This document shows positions 1-10,600 of a DNA stretch of 64,000 bases, piece by piece. The DNA is taken from NCBI RefSeq assembly GCF_905475395.1, contig NC_058341.1, forward strand, positions 32,503,501-32,567,500. The letters run 5' to 3'. This DNA is from Chrysoperla carnea (lineage: Eukaryota > Arthropoda > Insecta > Neuroptera > Chrysopidae). The notes beneath the pieces were generated by a model. That model was not told where the DNA came from. It searched no databases and saw only the letters and a program-made list of their open reading frames with translations. Within the stretch, counting starts at the first letter, position 1. Each line of letters begins with the position of its first letter. The translations under genes and the position numbers were made by a program.

Positions 1-480
1 AGGACGAAATTAGGCCTTGGGACAACGAGGTATTATTAATGATGGTTAATACATACGATTTTTTCCAAAAAGGCTGTTTTTCAAATGAGCATGATGACGT
101 CATATTTGAGTAATTGTTCTGAAAAAATACAACATAGAATTTGTCGGACACTATGACCACTTGATAACATTAATAACTATTTAACAATGACAAATTTTGT
201 TCGACAAAAAAACTGTCCCGATGAGCTTGTATACAAAATCGAACATGCCGTACTTAAATATTTTTATTTTTTAATACGTAGGTACATGGTTTACTTTTGC
301 TGAATTGTTTAATAATTATTAATGTTATCAAGTGGTCAAAGTGTCCAAGTGTTTTTTCTAAACGATAACTCAAATATGACATCATACTCATTTTAAAATG
401 TAGCCTATTCGATAAAAATCGCGGAGTTTCAAGTATGTATTCATCATTTAAAAAAAAAAAACCGTGGTGTCCCACGGTCT
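1..480. mobile_element. Foldback (MITE-like) element with long inverted arms
   Basis: Bases about 19-189 are the imperfect reverse complement of about 304-473. The shared blocks include the GACCACTTGATAACATTAAT stretch and the ATGACGTCATATTTGAG-type stretch. The loop is about 115 bp. The right end carries its own small palindrome, ACCGTGG-TGT-CCCACGGT, at 461-478. No transposase frame is present; the open frame on the minus strand inside it is a by-product of the arms. The left end may lie just before the window, so the full length is uncertain. Seen: the inverted repeat. Inferred: a non-autonomous DNA transposon. Confidence 0.75.
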
Positions 481-2071
481 ATAATTTTATACAATGCAAA
501 TTTGATTTTTTATAAAATAATTTAAAACGTAATTTGTGCGATTTGATATACTTAATATAAATGAAATAAATGTTCACGCATGTATTGTGAAATAAAAGTT
601 TAATTTAACATTATTTTGATATATAAAAAAACATTTATCATTTGAATACAGGGTGGCTTCCCGTTAGCTATTGCTTTAGGAGAGCATTATGCTGGTGTTA
701 AAGGGAATAAAATGAAGAGATGAATGTTCCTTTACGGCTTTTGAATCCCTTGTACTAACGATGCAGCACCTAATTACTTAATGCAAAACAGAGTCATTTA
801 CCAAATTAAAATTTTGTTGGGAAAATCATTTAAGGTACCATGCGACAACCGTTTTTTTAAATAGAACTACGATAGAAGAACTTGGTTTTCGCAGGTGTTG
901 AATAATTGTAGTTTGATATTAAGCAACCAATAATAGATGCAACCAAGAGTAATTTACAACAAAACTATTCAAATGTATGAATGAATTGTTTAATAAAAAA
1001 TAGCCCATTCTTTTAATGATCTAGTTATTCCATAGAAAGTAAAAATAACTATAGTTTATTCACCAAACATGGAGCTCTAGCTTCAACATAAAAACAAGTC
1101 AGTGGAAAAATGTAGGAAAAATTACTAACTTTTACTAAAACTAGCCTCATTATAAATTTTAGTTGAAACAGATAAACGGAGGAATAATGAAAAAGTTAAT
1201 ATGTTTTTTTAATATGCTTACACAGATTTTATTTCTAAGTTAACACAGGAGTATTTCCTACGTTAACATAGGAAATGCAGTACTAAACATAAAATTCGGT
1301 AATGCAACGTTAATCATTAGAACTATTAATAAGTTGATATAGTGGCAACAAACTAATTGTTTTATAATAATTTTTTCCAATATTTCATAGTGTTTTTTTA
1401 ATTTTACAAAGTAGATTTTCTTGCCATGTCACCCTAGCGAAATTCGGTCAAAGTACACAAAATTTTTAAAATCTTACTTGGGAATTATTACTATATTGAC
1501 ATAAAATACTTTTCTGTGCTTTGGTATTGAAAAATTTGTTACATGGGAAAAATATTATTTTTCCTTGCGGAAAATTCAATCAGTGTCAACTTTTATGCAG
1601 TCACCTTTAAAATGGTTTAAATTTAGTTTTGTTTTTGAATTTCCTTGTTTGAAAAGTAATATCAGTGTTGCATCATTATTCTTATAAAAATTTTGATTAA
1701 AAAAATTTGTCAAATACTAACATTTAACTATACATTCTACTATAATCCAAATAATAATAGGCACTTCGTCTTGAAACTAGGATGCGAATAATTATTTTTT
1801 AGAAAAAGTATAATTGAAAAGATCCATAAATTTTTGGAACTATGCTCCTTATCGGGTTTTTTATCTTTCCTTATGTTCCTTATCGTTTGGCGAATACTGA
1901 CCAACCAGTTTTTAGATTTAAAATCACCAATTTCGTACATTTTTTCGAGAAAGAGCACTAGTAATCGAAATTACCTCAACCGACCAACCCGAAAACAAGT
2001 GAAAACAAACAATTGACTGAGTTAATTGTTGAAATACCATGTCTAGACAGTGTTGATTACTCTGTCACATT
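481..2071. other. AT-rich intergenic stretch, no gene seen
   Basis: I see no credible exon, RNA gene or long repeat here. The only mark is a TACAGGGTGG motif near 649, a sequence that often sits at the ends of insect inverted-repeat elements; I found no partner for it nearby. Overlapping frames near 1740-2016 lie on both strands and have no recognisable protein features. Confidence 0.4.

Positions 2072-2104
<33 letters not shown>
2072..2104. repeat. Compound (AC)n(AT)n microsatellite
   Basis: A run of CA dinucleotides passes directly into about ten TA dinucleotides. The TA run appears to continue at 2680-2693, on the other side of the Helitron, so the Helitron probably inserted into it. Confidence 0.9.
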
Positions 2105-2105
<1 letters not shown>

Positions 2106-2679
2106 CTTAATATATATATTTCTTGTGTGCGTGTGTATGTGACTGAACTCCTCCTAGACGGCTGGACCGATTTCGATGAAATTTTTTGTGTGAGTTCAAG
2201 GGGATTGGAGAATGGTTTAGATTTACCATTCGGTCCACTACAACTGTTTTTAAGGGTTCCACACCAAAAAAGTTAAATCTCATTAAATGGTGGGAGCGCA
2301 TATAAATCATATCACATTATATTACAACTTACTATGTGTACTATGTATTTTTTATTGTCAATAGGCATTTATTAGAGCCATATGCGAGCGCAGCGAGCTC
2401 CACTGCCGAAGGCCAGGCCAAAGGTCGAAGCTCAGGCCGGTCCAATAAATGGGAGTTAAATTGGGGTTTAGCGGGATGAGTGTAGCAGACAGGCTAAACG
2501 TAGTATAGGTATTAATGAATTGTAGTTACGTTTCCACAGGACAACGTCTGTTTGGGCCGCTAAATAATTTTGTGAATTCAGATAACTTTTCAATAATAAT
2601 TTTCATCAAAGCGGTCCAGATTGTTTCAGCTCATTAAAAAAAGACGTGTGTACAGGACAACGTCTGTTGGGTCCGCTAG
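2105..2679 (+). mobile_element. Non-autonomous Helitron
   Basis: The element begins with TC after an A (2104) and ends with CTAG before a T (2680). This is the Helitron signature: 5' TC, 3' CTRR, insertion between A and T, no target duplication. Just before the CTAG lies an imperfect GC-rich hairpin at about 2655-2674 (GGAC...GTCC), as expected of a Helitron 3' end. The interior holds a GGCTGGACCGATTTCGATG-type block at about 2160-2180, familiar from insect Helitrons. It also holds a GC-richer block at 2385-2460. No Rep/helicase frame is present. At 575 bp it is a non-autonomous copy. Confidence 0.75.
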
Positions 2680-2680
2680 T

Positions 2681-3150
2681 ATATATATATATACATAGCT
2701 CATATAGCCATAACATACATACTATACAGTTTGCGCATAGTTTGCGCTCTCACGGGAAACCAGTGATGTTTACTAAAAAATGTTTCAAACAAAAGTTTTT
2801 AATTTTTTTATAAGAAACAATTTTTACATTAAACTTTTGTTCTTTCTCTAACGGTTTACAAGATGGGTCCTACGGACCCAAGACCTTATTGACCTATGTT
2901 GCTCATTTACGAACTTGACCTCACTTTTTACGTCCTCAGCACGCTATAAAAATTTCAGCTTGATATCTCTTTTCGTTTTTGAGTAATCGCGATGACAGAC
3001 GGACAGACAGACGACAGTGATCACAATAATTAGGTGATTTTATAAACACCTATACCAAAATTTTGTGCATGATATCAATATTTTTAAGCGTTACAAACTT
3101 GGGACTAAACTTAATATACCTTCGTATGTTTCATATACATGGTATAAAAA
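2681..3150. repeat. Dispersed insect repeat, about 470 bp
   Basis: This block starts after the AT tract with CATAGCTCATATAGCC and ends with CATGGTATAAAAA. It has no open frame. A partial copy of its reverse complement is at 30107-30182, so it is repeated within the window. From memory, near-identical text (the GTTTGCGCTCTCACGG block and the CAGACGGACAGACAG block) is common in unrelated insect genomes; I could not check this. Its class is unknown and no inverted ends or target duplication are evident. Confidence 0.65.
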
Positions 3151-4441
3151 TTATGGTATTAAGCCTAATTGACCTTCTGTCAAAAATAATATGAGTAAAT
3201 ATTTACAATTTGGTGAAATGAACAAGTATTTTCGTTGACTTCATGTTATACACCACAAATATGAAATCAATAGGATGATTTATGCCCATTGAGAATCGAA
3301 TGCTCTTAGCATGAATAAATTCAAATTTACCTTCTATATTTTCCATTTTTTCTAAGTAACTTTCCTTTTTAGGTGTTCATATATATCATCCTATTGAAAA
3401 CTATGTTCCACTGCTGACATAAATTGTATTCTATGCATTGACTTGATTTTACACTTAATTTAAATTATATGTCATTTACCTTATAGAAGTACTTATTAAA
3501 TGAATTGATGGTCTGACAATACATGAAATCCATAAAATAAAACCATAATCATTTATGGTTGGCATCCATTTATAAAATATATTAGTTTTATTCATAGATA
3601 TTCAACAACTTAATAACAGATAAATATAACAACTAACAGAGCTAATTGTTTAAATATTTTATATGTGTGTTTGCATTCTAGAATCTGAAAAACAAAAATA
3701 TAACTGAAAGAAACATTTATCTTCGTTCCCACACATATTTTCTCAATTTTCTTAATACTTTATCCCTTAAAGCTATTTTGTAAGTGACAAATTGATAAGT
3801 TTAATTAAATTTTGAAAGTTTGATGATGAAATTCACGGCTTTTTTCACACTTTTATGAAATTGAAAATGATGATAATAACTGTAAATAACGAATAGATGT
3901 AAAGGGGTGAAGATGCTGGTTTATTGACAGCCATCTTAGATACTAAATGAAGTTACATAAAAATTTTCCACGCTCTATACCAATTTGGAGGTAAACTTTA
4001 AAAAAATGGCTTTTATCCTGAGAATCTATCTAAATTGAACCGATTTTTTTGAATCATAAACTTTCCAAGTCACCATTAAAGAAAAAAAAAAACTTTACCA
4101 AAATCAAAAATATTCATCCATTCGGAAGCTACGAAGACACAGGCAGACACACAAATACACACGTTTTACACATAACTCTTCTTTTTCAAAATGAATTTTT
4201 TGAGTGGGTGACTTTTTGTCGAATAGGTCTAATTTTGAGGAAAATATATTAGTTTACACTCTCTTCGTTAAACACTTATTGAATGAGGTTTATGAATACC
4301 GACTTGCACTAAACAGAAAAGCTAATGTGAATACGTCTTTATATGATGGTAAATCCAACTTTTCAAACTATTAGTTTATCACCTAATAAAATCAAGTGGA
4401 TGTCTATATGGAAGCGATGAATATACTGCAATCTATATACG
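3151..4441. other. AT-rich intergenic stretch, nothing recognised
   Basis: No exon with usable splice context, no RNA gene and no clear repeat was seen. A 67-codon frame near 4049 contains a lysine run from an A-tract and has no domain features. Confidence 0.4.
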
Positions 4442-4530
4442 CCTATAACAGAGGCTACCCACATCATTATTTGTTAATCTTTTATTTATTTAACTACATA
4501 CATATTTACAATTACGTATTAATGTGGGTA
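4442..4530 (-). repeat. Small hairpin repeat, copy 1
   Basis: The ends TACCCACATCATTA (4456) and TAATGTGGGTA (to 4530) are inverted repeats. The stretch matches the reverse complement of 6207-6296, including the flanking ATAACAGAG/CTCTGTAAT block and the TTAATCTTTTATTTATTT stretch. The two copies lie in opposite orientation 1.7 kb apart. The flanking match makes a transposed unit more likely than a chance hairpin. Confidence 0.6.
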
Positions 4531-5541
4531 GTGTCGGTTACTTCGTTCTTATCCAAGCGACGACAATTATGTGATCAGTTCTACCGCCCCCAAACCCGCA
4601 ACCAGTTCAAGTAGACAATCGCTCAAAGTCTACCGCCTTAGACCGCTTGGTCACTTAGGTTTTGGTCACAACAAGTACAATATAATAATACTAAAATGTG
4701 GAAAAATGTAAAAAATTTTCCATTCGCTTCCTTTTGAAAGTATAATTTTCGGAAAATTGAACGATGCATTTTCTTTTTGAAATATTGAGGAGTAATTTTA
4801 TTTATCAATATGAACACTAGGTTTTTCATAGTTTGTAATTTTTATATTCATCTTATAATTCATACAAAGGTAATCAAAAAGAATCAACTCAATTGCTTAT
4901 TTTCAACCCCCAGCTCAACTTCAAAGAAGTGGTAGAACCGGGTTTTTGAGTGTGTCTGCCTGAGTTACCATAGCCCTCAAACTAATGTGCCGCTACTTTT
5001 GATTATGTTTTTATTGTTTGAATAGTGATCAAGTCATCTTAGCTATGATTCAAGAAAATCTGTCCAGTTTGGATGGATTCAAGGGAAAATATATTCGACG
5101 TTTTTAAAAGTCCAAATTTCAAATCGGAATTTTTAACATATTTTGACATTTCATATTCAGGATAATTTATTAACATTTTATCGTTGGGTGGAGAGGAAAT
5201 ATAAAATTGGAAATTTTTCTGTTAATATTAGGGAAATAAAAATTTTCATTTTTGGTAGTAAAATGGTAAAAAAGTCACAATAATTTATACCTTGATCGTT
5301 TTTACTATAAAATTAATATTAACAAGAATATTTACGATAATTGTTTTTACGAATTTGTAAAAAATAACTATTTTTTCAAGTATTCTGAGCATTAGATCTC
5401 AACACCTCTAGTACAGAAAACGCGTATAATCTCTAAGCATAATATCTTTGTTCCAATATAATAATTTAATAATTGGATGATCGAGCTTTGCTCGGTAGGT
5501 TTTGAGTTAAAAAGACACAAATTGCATTACTAATATAAGAC
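4531..5541. other. AT-rich intergenic stretch
   Basis: Nothing coding was seen. A short perfect hairpin, CGAGC-TTT-GCTCG, lies at 5482-5494; similar GAGCTTTGCTCGG text occurs in many insect repeats, but the limits of any element are not visible. Confidence 0.4.
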
Positions 5542-5606
5542 CCGTTAATCAATTAATTATCGTTGATCAATTAATTTGTGAACCGTTGATCAATTAATTT
5601 GTTCAA
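5542..5606. repeat. Tandem repeat, three units of about 19-23 bp
   Basis: Units based on CGTTGATCAATTAATTTGT start at about 5543, 5561 and 5584. The last two differ only at their 3' ends, and the first carries AA for TG. The unit contains a TGATCA palindrome. Confidence 0.85.
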
Positions 5607-6119
5607 TATATTATTGAGTATTTAATAGTTGTGTTATACTACAACTTTATATTGATATAATAGGTAATAGTATTGTTTTGATTATACAATAATGATTATG
5701 TTGTCAACAATTTAATTAAATTCAAAATAATAGTTTGATACACAGGTGATATCTTTATTGAATATATTATACAATGTACTCTACTTACTCTAATACATGA
5801 AATCAGTATGTAATATGAAATTAAGATTTTAATAGCTACTACAATTCGAATATTATTTTAAATATGTTAATTGAAACTCCTAGTTTTGAAAAATCTTCTT
5901 TTTTAACTTTATTTTTTTGTTTGTTTACCTACTCATAAATCTGGTAAGCGATATTTTTACAAATTTTTATAGAGATTGAGCTTATTAAAATAATACATAA
6001 GTCATATAACAGATGGTGGAGGCGTCGTGAAGAATAACACAAATACACGGTACAAATCATGTACGCTCAGTCGCCTGGGTAAATTGTCAGACATATATCA
6101 AAAATTTGTCAAAAAAAAT
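5607..6119. other. AT-rich intergenic stretch, nothing recognised
   Basis: No exon, RNA gene or repeat was identified between the tandem array and the SINE-like head. Confidence 0.4.
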
Positions 6120-6213
6120 GTCGCTGTGGGCTAGTAGCCGAGCTTGTTAAAGCGTCTTAATTTGGCTGGGAGGATTAAAAAGTTAATGGGGTGGTAAGTT
6201 GGTTTCACCCACA
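6120..6213 (+). mobile_element. tRNA-derived SINE head, degenerate
   Basis: TAGTAGCCGAGCTTGTTAAAG at about 6131-6151 resembles the D-arm/box A of a Leu- or Ser-type tRNA. It is followed by AGCGTCTTAATTTGGCTGG, typical of insect tRNA-like SINE heads. A weak box B relative (GGTTTCACCC) lies at 6201-6210. The arms do not pair well enough for a functional tRNA. The 3' part leads straight into the hairpin repeat at 6207, which may be its tail. Confidence 0.5.
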
Positions 6214-6296
6214 TCATAAAATAAACTGTTGTTATGAATTTAGTTTAAGAAATAAATAAAGATTAAAATAATGATGTGGGTTGTCTCTGTAATAGA
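6207..6296 (+). repeat. Small hairpin repeat, copy 2
   Basis: ACCCACATCAT at 6207 pairs with ATGATGTGGGT ending at 6281. The stretch corresponds, inverted, to 4442-4530. Here it directly follows a tRNA-like head, so the hairpin could be the 3' region of a SINE family. Confidence 0.6.
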
Positions 6297-7310
6297 CGTG
6301 AAATTATCTATGAATATTTTGCTTTATGCTGTTTCGATACACCCTCTAACAATATTTTTGACTATATATTAAATAATCGAAATGTGTTTATCAAAGCGAT
6401 ATTTTACCAAAAATTACATTAAGTTTTTACATGTTTTCAGTAGCATAGTAAAAAGTAATTTTTATTTAACCCTTTAATAATTTTTATTTAATTTTACAAA
6501 TCAATTTTGACCTACTTCTAAATGTTCGATTAACTTCAAAATAAGTACATATATCAAGATCCGATGACAATACAATAATTTTAGCCTGGTATCCTGATCA
6601 GGATAACCAAAACAAACGATCTTATCTTTATTACTCAAATAATATTTTCTAGAAATATTGATGATACTCGATCTGCAGTGAAAATGTTACTGGCTTAGAC
6701 TGAGGAACATAGTCAAATCGAAACTCAATCACGGCAATTAATTTTATTAATTTTTTTGGCACCCAATGAGTACACAATGTATAATTTAACGAGGCTTAAA
6801 AATAATAAATTTTTAAAAAGTTTGAAAAAACTAAACAAACCAGCCTTTTCTTAAAGGTGGAAAATAATTGTAATGTGTAAAATGCGAAAAAATATTTTCT
6901 TCTCACAAACTCTTTTTCCACTAAAACATTAAAATAAAGAAAACTTTAAAGGTAATTTAATTTTCTTCACAGTAATATTTTCTATATAAAAATTATAAAA
7001 CATTAATTTCCGGTCTTCAATATTTAAAACATGATGATTTTTTTAAAATAATTAAAATTTCATCATTTTACTTGATTTGATATCAAACCAACATAATTTT
7101 TTTTTCCAACTTAATTTTATAGTACTTGCTTTATTTATTTAATTACGCGCTAAATAATGCGTTCTAATAAAATTATAAATTATCAACTTTCAATAAAATG
7201 ATAAAGACTATATATGATCATATACCTAAAATATCATACTATCCTTGTTTTACATGCGCATTTAATGTATATTATCTTCTATCCTGTTTCATCTTTTGGA
7301 ATAGATTAGA
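6297..7310. other. Upstream region of the peptide gene
   Basis: An AT-rich stretch of about 1 kb between the SINE-like repeat and the TATA box. I see no further exon or clear binding-site cluster. The promoter-proximal sequence is mostly A/T runs. Confidence 0.4.
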
Positions 7311-7350
7311 TATATAAAGAGATTTTCACTGTAATCATGCGTCATTTTCA
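7311..7350 (+). promoter_or_regulatory. TATA box and initiator of the peptide gene
   Basis: TATATAAAG at 7311-7319 is a good TATA box. Two initiator-like sites follow: TCATTT (A at 7344, 31 bp from the TATAAA at 7313) and TCAGTC (A at 7350), which is closer to the arthropod initiator consensus TCAGT but a little far. There is no ATG between 7350 and the start codon at 7562, which fits a 5' UTR of about 210 bases. Confidence 0.5.
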
Positions 7351-7561
7351 GTCTAGAAAACGAATTTGAAATTGTATTTTAAAATATTTTATTATATTAT
7401 TATTGCACTTTTTTAAAAAAAAAAAATAAATAAATAATTTATTATTAACAATTTGTTTGCAAATAAAACATAAAAATAAAAATAGACATATTATTTTTAA
7501 ATTGTGAAGTTTTTAAAGTTGTGTTTTCAATTCTGCAAATTAAACTTGCAATTGCATTAAA

Positions 7562-7647
7562 ATGTTTACGTTCAAAAGATTTGCAGTTTTATTGGCGACA
7601 GTGCTACTATTAATAAACTTACAACATATACATGCGAAACCATACAG
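7562..7647 (+). CDS. Coding exon 1: signal peptide
   Basis: It encodes residues 1-28 plus two bases (AG) of codon 29. ATG 7562 is the first ATG after the predicted start of transcription. The donor is AG|GTAATA at 7647/7648. Almost the whole exon is signal peptide, as is usual for the first coding exon of peptide hormone genes. Confidence 0.75.
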
Positions 7648-10600
7648 GTAATAAAATTGGTTTAATTTTGTACATTTTTATTCATCAATCTCATTATTTG
7701 GATAATTCTGTAATAAATTTTTCGATAAAATAAAAAATTTGTTTAATATATTTTCAGGGTTTTTGAGTATAAAATCTGCCTCAGAATTATAGAAGCCCCA
7801 AATTAAATTTAAATAAATATTAAAATTCAAATTTGAAACCAATCAGTGATTGGAAAATACTAAATGAACTAATATAGAAAAAAATATTGTAAGACTGTCT
7901 CAAAATGAAAACTTTGAACAAAAAACTAAGTATCTTAACAATAAGATAACCCCGGGAAATGACCAGTAATAAACTAAGTAACATGATAATGCGGTTTATA
8001 AAAATTGTAAAAAAAAAACAATATTTTTCTTGAATATGCTGCCTTTTTTTGAAAATTCAACAATTCAAAGCTAATCAAAATTGGATAGATTAAAAGTTTT
8101 TATATTTAACCAAGATACAAGGTGAAATTTTACAACGATTTTAGAAAAATTCAATAATTTATAGCCTCATTTTGTCTACAAAAATCTAAATTAAAATTTT
8201 AATTTAAATGAAATTTTAATTTAAATGCATAAATAAAATCTGAAAAGAAAGAATGTTCAAGTAGTTTACAACGTGACTTTAACAGTCGGGACCCATTAAT
8301 GGAAATATTAAGCTCGCTCTAATCGACGTCGACTGTTAAAGTCGCTGGATATGTAAAATACTGGACTTGTTTCTTTCTTTTCAGATTCTAATTAACAGAT
8401 TCTATTTAAGTAGGGTCTTAGATTTTTTAAAGGATTGTAGGTAGGTATTATTTTTGACTTTCTAGTGTCCCGGTACTAAAAAAACACTCTTGTTAAAACC
8501 TATATTAAAACTCTTTAAAAAAAATTTAGTTTTTCTAAGGAAATTTAAACATTTTTTGTAATTTCCAACGTATTATTGCATATTCGGCAAAATTCCGCAA
8601 TTTTGTTTTTATTTCAAACAGCTATACCCAAACTTGAGTTTTTTAGACGAATATAACGATACCTCAGGTAACTGTCGAAATCCATCGAGTCGGTTGAAAG
8701 ATACGATGTAATAAAGAAATTTACAATCAAATATACATACATACAAGTTAAACACGAAAAACATAACCATTCATTGACAGTCGGGTAAAAAAAGTGTTAA
8801 AAGAAGTTTTTTCCCGACTTTTTCATTCAACTTAAATATAGGTAATTTCCGATGGGATAAAATCATTCTATTAATAGCACCTAATTAGGCACGAAAATAT
8901 ATAAGTAGTAGTACAGATATCAACTGGTGTTAGTAATAACACAAATATACTGGATTTAAAATATACGTGACATATTATGCAACACGTGGGTATATGTTTT
9001 GTATAAAGAGTGGCCCTTTTTATAAACCAGACTTAATTTTTAACAAAATATTTTAAAACATTGAGTTATCTTTTGATTGAACTTGTATTGATTTATATGG
9101 TTACGACATATTATATGGAAACTGCCAATTAAGATGCAGGACAGTAAACGCAATACTAAATACCAGCTCGAACCGAGTGGAATTACGTATTGCGGCACCC
9201 ATTGCTAAAAACATTTTACTTTTAATTTTTTTAAAATAATTGACTTTTTATAGGCAATTTTATTACAAATATGATATACAAATTACATACCTACTAAACA
9301 AAATTTAATCTTAACATGATTTTTATAGCCAGCAAAGTATGCTTTAAAATGGGGGATAAATCATTTGGGAGGGAATTGATAAAAAAAAAAAACGATTTCG
9401 CGATGTTACAGAAAAAAAGGCTAGTGAAATAAAATATAAAATACTAGAACTATCAGTTGATATATTAATCGTTTAAAATTGATCGTTTATCTATCAACAG
9501 CATATATATTACAACACAATTTGAATGCAGCTTACAGTAGAGGGTTCTGTTTCTCATTAACCTCCGAGATAGCTAGCTCGATTTAGCAGTAGAGGTACAT
9601 AGACCTACTCCTCTTTGGCATGTCATCAACTAAACCAATCGAAGCTAATTTTTACTTTTTAAATTGAGCTTTATTTTAGGCAATTGAGTCGACTGAAACT
9701 CCAACTCAATCCTATACTTTTTATTGTCTAATTTAGTAGCTTCAATATATCGAAAAATCATGTAAATTTATAAAATAAGCTTAGTCATAATTAGTCGCAT
9801 TTTAAATTAAATCCAGCGTTACTAATGGGCCATCCTTTAAACTAAAAAAAAAAAAAAACAAAATTTAATTAACTTCTAAATTTATTTTTAATTTTTTTAA
9901 TACTTTTGGTTAATTTCATTAAAATTGTAGGAAATACCTATATATTTGTAAAAATTATTTGATGCAACGAAAAAAAAAAGTTTTACTTGTTCATTTAAAA
10001 AAAAATAATTACGACCAAAAGGGTTGATTTAATTTAATTATCTATAAAATTATTATTAAAAAAATAGGTTTACCTAACATAATTATGATGTAAAATGTTG
10101 TCCCATTTTCATGCGTTTACGAAAAGTAACTACAAATTAATCTAATTATTAAAACTGTTGTTACCAAACTTTTGGAATTACAACACAAATATTCACATAA
10201 GAAAAATTCGTAAGCAAATGGTCCTGATGAATACTCGGATATATTTATTAGTAATTTAGTACCGCCTAGTTTACGAAACAAGTTCTAAGCGAAATTGATA
10301 AAAGTTTCGATTCCACGTGAAGTCATAATGGCTATAGTTTCTAATAAGCCGCTGGTTATAACGGCATGTAGTAAATTATAGATTACCAAAGCCATTCAAG
10401 TACTTTCTTTAAGGATTTAATTTCACATTTTCCTATTAAAAAATTGAGATAGCAATTTTAAAACGCGCGGCTTAATTATTTGCACTTTTCTGCCTTTCTA
10501 CACACAAAAGTCTCGGAATGAGGAAAAATAGATCAGAAAAAATTTTCAGAACCCAACCAAATATGACCAAACTTCAGAACCCAACCAACTCCTCTTTAGT

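Noticed and set aside
254..475. 73-codon minus-strand frame
   Set aside because: It is formed by the right arm of the foldback element at 1-480.
6120..6213. Functional tRNA-Leu/Ser gene
   Set aside because: Box A is good, but the acceptor, anticodon and T arms do not pair, so it is better explained as a SINE head.
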